A stretch of DNA of 9,770 nucleotides, taken from the NCBI GenBank assembly GCA_007570945.1, contig RKSH01000199.1, forward strand, positions 1 through 9,770, written 5' to 3'. Below, piece by piece: positions 1 through 8,560 of this stretch. Origin of the DNA: Gammaproteobacteria bacterium. Lineage in GTDB: Bacteria; Pseudomonadota; Gammaproteobacteria; Arenicellales; Spongiicolonaceae. A program made the translations under genes and the position numbers. A model generated the notes under the pieces. The model saw only the letters and a program-made list of their open reading frames with translations. It had not been told where the DNA came from and did no database searches. How positions within the stretch are numbered: position 1 is the first letter of the stretch; the number at the start of each line of letters is the position of its first letter.

Positions 1-119
1 GGAAGTTGTGTTTTTGCCGCCGTGTGGGCGGTGGGGAAGTCGTGGTGTTGGTAGGCGTCCAGTATGATTTGGCCCGCGGACGCTCAATCTGCATCGGGCA
101 ACCCCGGGGTTTTCTGTGA
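1..119 (+). other. possible 3' end of an upstream gene running in from the left
   Basis: All three + strand frames are open from the left edge. They stop at 52-54 (TAG), 65-67 (TGA) and 117-119 (TGA), so no frame can be chosen by length. The reason to suspect a gene end is the strong + strand intrinsic terminator immediately downstream (94-152). The stops at 52-54 and 65-67 would place it at a normal distance after a gene, while the frame stopping at 117 would run into the hairpin. No protein family can be recognised from so few codons. The - strand is also open here in more than one frame, with C-rich third positions in one of them, but that frame has no usual start codon. Confidence 0.25.
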
Positions 120-152
120 TGGGAAAAACCGTGGGGCTGCCCGACCTTTTTT
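94..152 (+). terminator. intrinsic (rho-independent) terminator
   Basis: A long stem-loop is followed by a run of six T. Arms 94-113 and 125-144 pair over 20 positions, with 17 Watson-Crick pairs, one G.T wobble (106/132) and two single mismatches (101/137 and 107/131). The loop is 11 nt (114-124). Two C follow, then T6 at 147-152. The T run lies only on the + strand side, so the terminator acts on rightward transcription. No gene inside the window feeds it, which implies a + strand gene ending at or left of the window edge. Confidence 0.7.
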
Positions 153-219
153 GGCTAAGAACGTCTCACATGTGTTTGAGCCTGTTCACCCACAAGCAGA
201 CATACAAAAATCCACCTGT

Positions 220-387
220 CAAAGCGGTGGTTCGCCCGGTGTTTCTGTCGGTTTGAGTTGTGAAAATGGTGGAATCAATGCCGGGAATGATGATTTGAGG
301 CTTGGAAATGGCGGAATTAAGCCTGGGGACGGTGACGGCAATGCTGGAAGTGGTGGACTGAGCCTTGGGATTGGCAGTTTTGGGTTT
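220..387 (+). repeat. degenerate 21-bp tandem repeat (about 8 units)
   Basis: The sequence falls into 21-bp units: clear units start at 262, 283, 304, 325, 346 and 367, with two weaker ones at 220 and 241. The core of each unit resembles GGAAATGGCGGAATT followed by a short spacer. Read in the frame that is open from 64 to 414, the units give a seven-residue glycine-rich pattern such as GNGGIKP, GSGGLSL and GNDDLRL. That reading frame has no ribosome binding site, no recognisable domain, and starts upstream of the terminator at 94-152, so I treat this as intergenic repeat DNA. The rest of 153-484 holds nothing else I can name apart from an AT-rich stretch (about 410-440) that may contain the promoter of the next gene. 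Confidence 0.6.
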
Positions 388-484
388 GCAGAAACAGCGG
401 CGGGATTAGATTAAAGAAAATTGCTTTTTATACCCATTTGCGGCCGTGCTACATTTCGCCGCACCGCACGCCCACAGATAACCA

Positions 485-1747
485 ATGACCACCATCCGCG
501 ACCCCTTAACCCTCGCCAACGGCGTGGCGTTGCCGAACCGCATCGTCAAGTCGGCGATGTCCGAGGCGTTGGCGGATGAACGCGGTGATGCGAGCAACGG
601 GCAAGTCGCCATCTACGCGCGCTGGGGCCGCGGCGGCGCCGGCATGCTGATTACCGGCAATGCGATGGTCGACCGCCGGCATCTGGAGCATCCGGCCAAC
701 TTCGTATTGGACGAACACAGCGACACGACGCGCACCCGCCGCTTGGCCGCGGCGATGAAAGGCGGCGGCGCGGTGGCATTGGCGCAACTCAACCACCCCG
801 GCCGGCAGCAGGGCGCGGAGGATTTCGGCCATGCGCCGCTTTCCATCTCCGATGTGCGGCTGGACTTGCCGGGCTACGCGCAGCCGGTCGCGGCTGATGA
901 GGCGGCGTTGGCCGAGGTCATCGCCAAGTTCGCGCGCGCCGCCGCGTTAGCCGAGGAAGCGGGCTTTGACGGCGTGGAGATTCACTGCGCGCACGGTTAT
1001 CTGCTCAGTTCCGCGCTGTCCCCCGCCATCAACACCCGCGCCGACTGCTGGGGCGGGTCGTTGGCGAATCGCGCGCGGTTGGCGGTGGCGGTGGTGGATG
1101 CGGTGCGCCAGTCGGTCGGCGATGATTTCGTGGTCGCGGCGAAACTCAACTCCGCCGACTTCCAAAAAGGCGGATTCAGCGCCGAGGACAGCGTCGCCAC
1201 GGCGGTGCTGCTGCAAGATGCCGGCGTGCATTTCATCGAGGTTTCCGGCGGCAACTTCGAGTCGCCGCTTGCCTACCAGCACAAAAGTCGCGCGGCCGAG
1301 TCGGCAACGGCGCGCGCGCCCAAGCGCAGCACCGCGCTGCGCGAGGCGTATTTCTTGGAGTATGCGCGCGCGGTCAAGGCGGCGTTGCGGATTCCGGTGA
1401 TGGTGACCGGCGGCTTTCGCCAGGCGGCGGTGATGAACGCCGCATTGGCCGAAGGCGCGACCGACTTAATCGGCATCGGGCGGCCGTTCATCATCGCGCC
1501 GGAATTCCCCGCGGCGCTTTTGGATGGCCGCATCGACGCGGCCCCGGCGGTGGAGCGCGACTTCCCCGACGCGCGCGACCTCCCGCCCGGCGCGGCGCTG
1601 AACTGGTTCTGCCACCAACTCGCGCTGCACGGGCTGACCGGTAACGCCGACTTATCGCTGCCGGTGGTGGACGGTCATCGGCGTTATATCGACCGCCGAC
1701 ACGCCACCGCAGAACGCCTGCGCGCGACGCGTGGACTTCGCATGTAG
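485..1747 (+). CDS. NADH:flavin oxidoreductase, Old Yellow Enzyme family
   Basis: The 420-residue protein is a single FMN-binding TIM barrel of the Old Yellow Enzyme family. The hallmarks appear in order: an N-terminal LPNRIVKSAM (16-25); QLNHPGRQ (101-108); the catalytic signature around EIHCAHGYLLSSALSP (165-180), with the active-site pair H167 and H170; NTRADCWGGSLANR (183-196); the phosphate-binding strand VTGGFR (307-312); and IGIGRPF (329-335). Family members use NAD(P)H to reduce activated C=C bonds such as those of enones. The C-terminal FeS and FAD/NAD domains of 2,4-dienoyl-CoA reductase are absent, so this is the short, soluble, one-domain type. The substrate cannot be read from sequence. 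The ATG lies after an AT-rich leader but has no strong Shine-Dalgarno. The gene stands alone and converges on glpK. No signal peptide is visible. Confidence 0.9.
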   Translation: MTTIRDPLTLANGVALPNRIVKSAMSEALADERGDASNGQVAIYARWGRGGAGMLITGNAMVDRRHLEHPANFVLDEHSDTTRTRRLAAAMKGGGAVALAQLNHPGRQQGAEDFGHAPLSISDVRLDLPGYAQPVAADEAALAEVIAKFARAAALAEEAGFDGVEIHCAHGYLLSSALSPAINTRADCWGGSLANRARLAVAVVDAVRQSVGDDFVVAAKLNSADFQKGGFSAEDSVATAVLLQDAGVHFIEVSGGNFESPLAYQHKSRAAESATARAPKRSTALREAYFLEYARAVKAALRIPVMVTGGFRQAAVMNAALAEGATDLIGIGRPFIIAPEFPAALLDGRIDAAPAVERDFPDARDLPPGAALNWFCHQLALHGLTGNADLSLPVVDGHRRYIDRRHATAERLRATRGLRM

Positions 1748-1784
1748 TGGCATCCCCGGCGCCGTCCGGATGTCCGCCAGCATT

Positions 1785-1837
1785 TGTGGCCACAGTAACA
1801 AAATGTTGCTGTGGCCACATAGCGAGGTAACAAAATG
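1785..1837. repeat. palindromic stem-loop between convergent genes, with repeated motif
   Basis: The palindrome TGTGGCCACA occurs twice (1785-1794 and 1810-1819). The two copies sit inside a larger inverted repeat: arm 1785-1800 pairs with arm 1804-1819 around an AAA loop, giving 15 Watson-Crick pairs and one G.T wobble (1796/1808). The 11-mer GTAACAAAATG in the loop region (1795-1805) recurs at 1827-1837. The element fills most of the 100-bp gap between the converging ends of the oxidoreductase and glpK genes, so it may act as a two-way transcription stop. Neither side carries a proper T run, so it is not a textbook intrinsic terminator, and a dispersed repeat is an alternative. Confidence 0.65.
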
Positions 1838-1847
1838 GCAAACAGTG

Positions 1848-3326
1848 TCAGTTCTCCACCCGCACCCGCCCCACCGCGTCGGTCCACTGCCGCAGTAGCC
1901 GCGCCCGCGTGGATTCTTTCATCCTCGGCGTGAACACTTTTTCCACGCGGTGGTTGGCGGTGATGGTTTCGGTGTCCGGGTAGACGCCGCAGTGCAGACC
2001 GGCCAGGAGGGCGGCGCCGAGGGCGGTGGTCTCAATGACCGCCGGGCGCTCCACTTTGAGGTTGGCGATGTCGGCGAGGCGCTGCATCAGCCAGTTGTTG
2101 GCCGCCATGCCGCCGTCCACGCGCAATGATTGCGGCGCGCCGTAGTCATCCATGGCGCTGAGCAGGTCACGGGTCTGGTGGCACACCGCATCCAGGGCGG
2201 CGCGCACGATGTCGGCGGCGGTGGTGGCGCGGGTGAGGCCGAAAATGCCGCCGCGCGCGCGGGCGTCCCAGTGGGGCGCGCCAAGACCGGTGAAAGCGGG
2301 GACAAAAACCACGCCGGAGTCGTCACCGGCGGCCATGGCGGCGGCCTCGCTGTCGGCGGCGCTCCCAATCAAATGCAGGTTGTCGCGCAGCCATTGCACC
2401 GCTGTGCCGGCGTTGAACACCGAACCTTCCAGCGCGTAGCTGACGGCGCCGCCCAGGCGGCAGGCGACGGTGGTGAGCAAGCGGCGGGTGGAGGTGACGG
2501 CGGCGGCGCCGGTGTTCATCAGGGCGAAGCAGCCGGTGCCGTAGGTGCTCTTGACCATGCCGGGGGCGAGGCATGCCTGGCCGAAAGCGGCGGCCTGCTG
2601 GTCGCCGGCGACGCCGCACACCGCCGGCGCGCCGGGCAGCAGTGCGGCGCTGCCGTAGTCATCGGCGCAATTCTTAACCTCGGGCAGCATGGCGCGCGGC
2701 ACCTGGAACATGTCCAGCAAGTCGTCGTCCCACTGCTGGGTGTGAATGTTGAACAGCGACGTGCGCGAGGCGTTGGTGGCGTCGGTGGCGTGCACTTTGC
2801 CGCCGCCCAAGCGCCAGATGAGGTGGCAGTCGGTGGTGCCAAACAGCAGCTCGCCGGCGGCGGCGCGTTTTCTTGCGCCGCTGATGTTATCCAGCAACCA
2901 GGCGATTTTGGTCGCGGAAAAATAGGGGTCGGCGAGCAGGCCGGTGCGCGCGGTGATGTCAGGTTCAAGGCCGCGCTTGCGCAATGCATCGCACACATCG
3001 GCGGTGCGGCGGTCCTGCCAGACAATGGCGTTGGCGATGGGCGCGCCGGTTTTCTTGTCCCACACCACGGTGGTCTCGCGCTGGTTGGTGATGCCGACGG
3101 CGGCCACCGCCAACGATTTTTGTTCCGCAAACGCGAGCACGTCGCCGCAGACCCGCACCGCCGAGCGCGCGATTTCCTCGGCGTCGTGCTCCACGTGGCC
3201 GTCGGCGGGGTAGCGCTGGGTGAGTTCCTGCTGCGCGGTGTGCAACGCGCGGCCGCCGCGGTCAAACAAAATCGCGCGGGTGCTGGTGGTGCCCTGGTCC
3301 AGGGCCAGGATGTGGGGGGCGTTCAT
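1848..3326 (-). CDS. glpK: glycerol kinase
   Basis: Glycerol kinase phosphorylates glycerol to sn-glycerol-3-phosphate with ATP in the cytoplasm, the first step of glycerol use. At 492 residues it matches the usual FGGY-kinase length of about 500. Visible features are the N-terminal phosphate-binding segment DQGTTSTRA (10-18); glycerol-contacting R83 and E84 in NQRETT, W103 in IVWQDRRT and Y135 in ADPYFSATK; GVAGDQQAA (238-246) carrying the catalytic-type Asp D242; and KSTYGTGCF (259-267). In E. coli GlpK the loop before GDQQ reads GGKGGTR and binds the inhibitor fructose-1,6-bisphosphate. Here that stretch (residues 226-239) is shorter and lacks the arginine, so this inhibition is probably absent. 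Neither a glycerol facilitator nor glycerol-3-phosphate dehydrogenase adjoins it. The start is 35 bp from the divergent TusA-family gene. Confidence 0.96.
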   Translation of the reverse strand: MNAPHILALDQGTTSTRAILFDRGGRALHTAQQELTQRYPADGHVEHDAEEIARSAVRVCGDVLAFAEQKSLAVAAVGITNQRETTVVWDKKTGAPIANAIVWQDRRTADVCDALRKRGLEPDITARTGLLADPYFSATKIAWLLDNISGARKRAAAGELLFGTTDCHLIWRLGGGKVHATDATNASRTSLFNIHTQQWDDDLLDMFQVPRAMLPEVKNCADDYGSAALLPGAPAVCGVAGDQQAAAFGQACLAPGMVKSTYGTGCFALMNTGAAAVTSTRRLLTTVACRLGGAVSYALEGSVFNAGTAVQWLRDNLHLIGSAADSEAAAMAAGDDSGVVFVPAFTGLGAPHWDARARGGIFGLTRATTAADIVRAALDAVCHQTRDLLSAMDDYGAPQSLRVDGGMAANNWLMQRLADIANLKVERPAVIETTALGAALLAGLHCGVYPDTETITANHRVEKVFTPRMKESTRARLLRQWTDAVGRVRVEN

Positions 3327-3345
3327 GTTATCTGCGCCGGGCCCG

Positions 3346-3355
3346 GATTATAATC
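3346..3355. promoter_or_regulatory. palindromic -10 element shared by glpK and the TusA-family gene
   Basis: The 10-mer GATTATAATC is its own reverse complement, so it presents a perfect TATAAT on both strands (3349-3354 on +, 3352-3347 on -). It sits in the 35-bp gap between two divergent start codons. Standard spacing would start + strand transcription at about 3361, one base before the ATG at 3362, giving an essentially leaderless mRNA. - strand transcription would start at about 3340, giving a 14-nt leader for glpK. Neither direction has a good -35 box, and both start codons lack a Shine-Dalgarno, which agrees with short or absent leaders. The assignment rests on the hexamer and its position alone. 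Confidence 0.5.
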
Positions 3356-3361
3356 ACGGCC

Positions 3362-3637
3362 ATGTCCATCGCCGCAAACGCCGACAACGCGGAAGTCATC
3401 GCCGGCCTCCGCCCGCGGCGCGTGCTGGACGCCAGCGGGCTGCACTGTCCGCTGCCCATTCTTAAAGCGAAGGCCGAGTTGAACAAAATGCGCGAAGGTG
3501 AGGTTTTGCATGTGCACGCCACCGACCCGCTGGCGCCGCTTGATTTCAAATCGTGGTGCGTGCGCGCGCCGCATGACCTGGTGGGCATCGTTGAGGCCGG
3601 CGAGCGCTCCGAGTTTTACATTAAAAAAGGCGGCTGA
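3362..3637 (+). CDS. TusA/SirA-family sulfurtransferase (sulfur carrier)
   Basis: This 91-residue protein has the TusA-family core: LDASGLHCPLPILKAKAELN (22-41) with the signature CPxP motif and the invariant cysteine C29, then GEVLHVHATDP (46-56), ending in YIKKGG. In TusA this cysteine accepts persulfide sulfur from a desulfurase and passes it on, for tRNA thiolation or other sulfur-transfer routes. Several paralogous TusA-like proteins exist, so the partner is not known here. The first 20 or so residues form a short extension before the family core. No other ATG fits, and there is no Shine-Dalgarno, consistent with a leaderless transcript from the -10 at 3349-3354. The next gene follows after 12 bp, so the two are probably co-transcribed. 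Confidence 0.88.
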   Translation: MSIAANADNAEVIAGLRPRRVLDASGLHCPLPILKAKAELNKMREGEVLHVHATDPLAPLDFKSWCVRAPHDLVGIVEAGERSEFYIKKGG

Positions 3638-3649
3638 GCCGGGGCGACC

Positions 3650-4264
3650 ATGAAATTTTCCGCCGATGTTGAGGCAAACCACGAAAACCGCGACCCGCTG
3701 GCCGCCACCGATGCGCTGTTCAGCCGCCGCTGGTCGCCGCGCTCGTTGCGCAACACGGAAATTCCTCAAGAGATTCTGGATTCTCTTTTTGATGCGGCGC
3801 GCTGGGCGCCGTCGTGCCACAACGAACAGCCGTGGGTTTTTCTGACGCCGGGCGACGGCGAGTTTGATTTGTTTCTCAGCCTGCTGAACGAGGGCAACCA
3901 AAGTTGGGCCAAGAACGCCGCCCTCATCGGTTTCATCTGCGCGCGCAAACATTTTGCCCGCAACGGCGGCGAAAACCGCCATGCACTTTTTGACTGCGGC
4001 GCGGCGTGGATGTCGCTGGCGTTGCAGGCGTCACTGCACGGCCTGTACGCCCACGGCATGGCCGGCATTAAGCGCGGCCAGGTGCACGAAAAATTGGGCG
4101 TGCCTGAGGGCAAGTTTGAGGTGGCGTGCGGTTTTGCCGTCGGCGCGCTGGACCAGCCGGGCAAACTGCCGGCCGACCTGGCCGCGCGCGAAAAACCGTC
4201 GCCGCGCAAACCGCTGGCTGCCGTGCACTTGCGCGGAAACGCGCGCGGCGCGCTGGCACGGTAA
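3650..4264 (+). CDS. nitroreductase-family flavoprotein
   Basis: The 204-residue length is typical of the FMN-dependent nitroreductase family. The N-terminal FMN-binding region is clear: LFSRRWSPRSL (23-33) followed by LFDAARWAPSCHNEQPWVFL (46-65), the family's arginine-rich strand and AAxxAPSxxNxQPW segment. A central helix, MSLALQASLHGLYAHGMAGI, and a late GFAVGALDQPGKLP precede the usual terminal RKPL. Such enzymes are cytoplasmic, generally dimeric, and reduce nitro compounds, quinones or similar acceptors with NAD(P)H; the natural substrate cannot be inferred. A weak GGGG lies 6 nt before the ATG. It lies 12 bp after the TusA-family gene and probably shares its transcript. Its end converges on the epimerase gene with 30 bp between stops. 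Confidence 0.9.
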   Translation: MKFSADVEANHENRDPLAATDALFSRRWSPRSLRNTEIPQEILDSLFDAARWAPSCHNEQPWVFLTPGDGEFDLFLSLLNEGNQSWAKNAALIGFICARKHFARNGGENRHALFDCGAAWMSLALQASLHGLYAHGMAGIKRGQVHEKLGVPEGKFEVACGFAVGALDQPGKLPADLAAREKPSPRKPLAAVHLRGNARGALAR

Positions 4265-4294
4265 AACGCGGCCGCAAGCCGCCGGCGCGGCGCG

Positions 4295-4699
4295 TCACAC
4301 CTCCTCCAACTCAATCAACGTGCCGCAAAAATCCTTGGGATGCAGAAACAACACCGGCTTGCCGTGGGCGCCGGTTGTCGGCTTGCCGTCGCCGAGCGCG
4401 CTGCCGCCGGCGGCGATGATGCGGTCGCGGGCGGCGGTGATGTCGTCCACCTCAAAGCATAAATGGTGCATGCCGCCGGCCGGGCGGCGGGCGAGAAAAT
4501 TGGCGATGGGCGAGTTGTCGCCCAATGGCGCCATCAATTCGATTTTGATGTTGGGCAGGGTGACGAAAACCGTGGTCACGCCGTGCCGCGGCAGGTCCAG
4601 CGGCGCCGACACTTCCGCGCCCAACATTTCGCGGTAGACTTTCACCGCCTCGGCCAGGTCGGCGGTGGCGATGGCGACGTGGTTCAGTTTGCCGATCAT
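4295..4699 (-). CDS. mce: methylmalonyl-CoA epimerase (VOC superfamily)
   Basis: The enzyme interconverts (S)- and (R)-methylmalonyl-CoA, linking propionyl-CoA carboxylase to the B12-dependent mutase. At 134 residues it is the normal size of two paired VOC (glyoxalase-like) modules. Family landmarks are LNHVAIA (5-11) with metal ligand H7; IKIELMAPLGDNSPIANFL (51-69) with E54; GGMHHLCFEVDD (75-86) with ligand His at 78 or 79; and the C-terminal TLIELEEV with E130. These match the His/Glu-type/His/Glu metal-site pattern of known epimerases. Its ATG overlaps the meaB TGA as ATGA, so translation is probably coupled. It is the last gene of the pccA-meaB-mce operon. No hairpin terminator is clear in the 30-bp convergent gap after it. 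Confidence 0.95.
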   Translation of the reverse strand: MIGKLNHVAIATADLAEAVKVYREMLGAEVSAPLDLPRHGVTTVFVTLPNIKIELMAPLGDNSPIANFLARRPAGGMHHLCFEVDDITAARDRIIAAGGSALGDGKPTTGAHGKPVLFLHPKDFCGTLIELEEV

Positions 4700-5675
4700 T
4701 TTTCAACCCCGGCCAGTTTTCCGGCGGCGGCGGTGACGGTCATGTCGCCGGCCGCCACCGCGCGCAGCAACTTCGGCATCAACCCGGCCGCTTTTTTGTC
4801 GCGGCGCAACTTATCCAGCAGCCTTTGCGCCGCCTCGCTCCACAGCCGCTCTTCGCGTTGCGCCGCGCGGCGCCGCTCCAACTCACCGCTCTCGGCCAGC
4901 GCCTTGTGGCAGCGCAAGACCGCGTCTTCCACCGCCGCCAAACTCTCGCCGCTGTGCGCCGAGCAGGTGAGCACTTCGGCGCGCCAGGCGCGGCTGCGCG
5001 GCCGCACCAGGTTGAGCGCGGCGCGGCATTCGGCGGCGGTGAGGGTGGCGGCGGTGAGGGTTTCGCCATCGGCTTTGTTCACCGCCACCACATCGGCCAA
5101 CTCCATCACGCCGCGCTTAATGCCCTGTAACTCGTCGCCGGCCAGCGGCGACAGCAACAGCAACAGCAGGTCGGTGACCGCCGCCGCCGCCACCTCGGAC
5201 TGGCCGACGCCGACCGTCTCCACGATGACCGTGTCGTAGCCGGCGGCCTCGCACAGCAGCACCGCATCACAGGTGTGGCGGCCAACGCCGCCCAGCACGG
5301 CGCCGGCCGGTGACGGGCGGATGAACACTTCGGCGCGGCGGGTGAGGGCCGCCATGCGCGTCTTGTCGCCGAGGATGGCGCCGCCGGCGGCGGCCGACGA
5401 CGGATCCACGGCGAGCACCGCCAGTTTTCGGCCGCGGTCGGCGAGGCGGTTGCCGAGGGCCTCGATGAAAGTGGACTTGCCGACGCCCGGCGCGCCGCTC
5501 ACGCCGAGTCGCAGCGCGCCCCCGGCACGGCCGGCGACGCATGCCAGCAGTTGCCCGGCATGTTCACGGTCCACGTCGCGGGTCGACTCAGCCAAAGTGA
5601 CGGCACGCGCCAGCGCGCGGCGTTCCCCCCTGGCGACCGCGGCGGCGAGTGCGGCGATACCGGCGGGCACCGCGC

Positions 5676-5679
<4 letters not shown>
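4696..5679 (-). CDS. meaB: methylmalonyl-CoA mutase-associated GTPase MeaB
   Basis: MeaB is a P-loop GTPase of the G3E/ArgK type. It protects adenosylcobalamin-dependent methylmalonyl-CoA mutase and gates its cofactor loading. The 327-residue sequence shows a helical N-terminus; Walker A GAPGVGKST (62-70); VDPSS (91-95) and ILGDKTRM (102-109), typical of the family; RPSPAGAVLGGVG (121-133); ETVGVGQSE (154-162); and guanine-specificity NKAD (201-204). The frame begins at a TTG (5679-5677) that overlaps the pccA stop as TTGA. A GGAG at 5691-5688 sits 8 nt upstream, while the next candidate, GTG three codons later, would be 17 nt from it, so TTG is preferred. It lies between pccA and mce in one operon. 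The mutase it serves is not in the window. Confidence 0.95.
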
Positions 5680-7676
<1,997 letters not shown>

Positions 7677-7703
7677 GGGTTTTCCTGGTCACATGCGGTC
7701 GTA

Positions 7704-7732
7704 TTGTCCGCGAATGGCATGAATAGTATGAT
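7704..7732 (+). promoter_or_regulatory. sigma70-like promoter of the restriction-modification operon
   Basis: TTGTCC (7704-7709) is followed after exactly 17 bp by TATGAT (7727-7732), a reasonable -35/-10 pair. Transcription would begin near 7739, leaving a leader of about 35 nt that includes the strong GGAGG at 7760-7764, 9 nt before the endonuclease ATG. On the opposite strand TATACT (7738-7733) is a possible -10 for pccA, without a good -35, so the two divergent promoters would overlap. Confidence 0.5.
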
Positions 7733-7743
7733 AGTATATTCAT
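7719..7743. promoter_or_regulatory. candidate operator: inverted and direct repeats over the promoter -10
   Basis: ATGAATA (7719-7725) and its reverse complement TATTCAT (7737-7743) form a 7-bp inverted repeat with an 11-bp spacer. The spacer contains most of a direct repeat, ATAGTAT at 7723-7729 and 7731-7737. The structure covers the -10 element of the restriction operon promoter and the possible pccA -10, a position where a bound protein would block transcription both ways. No controller-protein gene is present in the window, so the regulator, if any, is unknown. Confidence 0.35.
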
Positions 7744-7773
7744 TCACCCGCCACTTTTCGGAGGAAAACCCCC

Positions 7774-8553
7774 ATGAATCACTGGACGGAAATGAGCATT
7801 CGCTACGCAAATCAGAGAAATTATCTCGATTCTCTTTTCCAAATTTATCCCACCATTCCGGATGGAATAAGGGCGATAGAGGAGGGCAAGTGGAACAAGG
7901 TGGAGGAGGCGTTCGAGAAACAGGACAACAAATCCATGATAACTGCGTTGTTTCAGTTGGATAAATTCCCAATTAAGGACCCGTATGTTGCATACATGCG
8001 GCGCGATGGGGGGTCTATAAAACGGAATCCCCATACTGTTGCTCGCATTAGCGGGAGAGTTTATGAGATGGGGCTGAGCAGAATTTCCGAAATTTGCTCG
8101 GAGCCTGCTGAGACCAATCGGCAGATTGGCCCTATGTTTAAAAGGTGGCTTGAGAAAGGCCGCTTGGGATACAAGCCGGTTTCGTTGTATAAGTTCAAAT
8201 CTAATAAAGACAACGCCATTTTGGATGGCGGGGACCGTGCACTTGCGCAATTTGCCCGGGACCAACTGAACTATAGGGGTGATAAAGGATTGGATTTTGT
8301 CGCCCGTTTTAATGGAAAATACGTGCTCGGAGAAGCGAAATTTCTCACGGATTTTGGCGGGCACCAATATGCCCAGTTTAACGATGCTGTTTCGATTTTT
8401 AATGAAACAGAACTCGATGCCATTCCCGTCGCCATATTGGATGGGGTCCTTTACATCAAAGGACGGCATAAAATGTATAAGCACTTGCAGGATAATCCTG
8501 AACAAGATATCATGAGCGCTCTCGTATTGAGAGAATTCCTCTACCAAATATGA
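7774..8553 (+). CDS. putative type II restriction endonuclease, PD-(D/E)XK fold
   Basis: The 259-residue soluble protein has no signal peptide or membrane segment. In its C-terminal half a PD-(D/E)XK core is readable: GLDFVARFN (172-180) with D174, then YVLGEAKFLTDFGG (183-196) with E187 and K189, twelve residues after the Asp and in the usual beta-hairpin setting. NRQIGPMFKRWLEKG (115-129) may belong to the conserved DNA-facing part. The methyltransferase gene 7 bp downstream makes restriction the obvious role. The overall look recalls Tsp45I-type enzymes, which cut GTSAC, but that is memory of the family and not a search, so the recognition site must be taken as unknown. GGAGG at 7760-7764 supports the start. 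The gene is clearly AT-richer than the operon to its left, a sign of horizontal transfer. Confidence 0.8.
   Translation: MNHWTEMSIRYANQRNYLDSLFQIYPTIPDGIRAIEEGKWNKVEEAFEKQDNKSMITALFQLDKFPIKDPYVAYMRRDGGSIKRNPHTVARISGRVYEMGLSRISEICSEPAETNRQIGPMFKRWLEKGRLGYKPVSLYKFKSNKDNAILDGGDRALAQFARDQLNYRGDKGLDFVARFNGKYVLGEAKFLTDFGGHQYAQFNDAVSIFNETELDAIPVAILDGVLYIKGRHKMYKHLQDNPEQDIMSALVLREFLYQI
8485..8513 (+). promoter_or_regulatory. possible internal promoter for the methyltransferase
   Basis: TTGCAG (8485-8490), 17 bp, then TATCAT (8508-8513) lies in the 3' end of the endonuclease gene. It would start transcripts near 8520, about 40 nt before the methyltransferase ATG. A second, weaker pair, TTGAGA (8527-8532) and TATGAG (8549-8554), would give a leaderless transcript starting at the ATG. 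AT-rich coding DNA yields such matches by chance, so confidence is low. Confidence 0.25.
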
Positions 8554-8560
8554 GGAAAAC

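Larger units (their letters stand above)
7677..7771. repeat. 10-bp inverted repeat spanning the pccA / endonuclease intergenic gap
   Basis: GGGTTTTCCT at 7677-7686 and its exact reverse complement AGGAAAACCC at 7762-7771 flank the divergent intergenic region, separated by 75 bp. Each copy is the ribosome-binding leader of the gene it faces, pccA on the left and the endonuclease on the right, so the repeat can be explained by two similar Shine-Dalgarno leaders. It could also mark duplicated DNA at the edge of the restriction cassette. Confidence 0.55.

Noticed and set aside
1..90. - strand frame with C-rich third positions (reads ...LDAYQHHDFPTAHTAAK...) running off the left edge
   Set aside because: It looks somewhat protein-like, but it has a stop just upstream and no ATG, GTG or TTG in frame, and other frames are open too. 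It is too short to call.
206..230. Small hairpin CCACC/GGTGG with an adjacent A5 run (T5 on the - strand)
   Set aside because: Only five pairs with a 9-nt loop, and no - strand gene leads into it. Too weak to call a terminator.
64..414. Open reading frame of 116 codons on the + strand across the tandem repeat
   Set aside because: It begins upstream of and runs through the terminator hairpin, has no ribosome site and no recognisable domain, and its glycine richness comes from the 21-bp repeat. Not convincing as a gene.
2130..3353. 407-codon + strand open frame antisense to glpK
   Set aside because: glpK on the other strand is unmistakable. The antisense frame is a Gly/Ala/Val-rich by-product of high GC third positions.
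4265..4294. GC-rich possible stem between the nitroreductase and epimerase stops
   Set aside because: The pairing is short and ambiguous in very GC-rich DNA, with no T run on either side.
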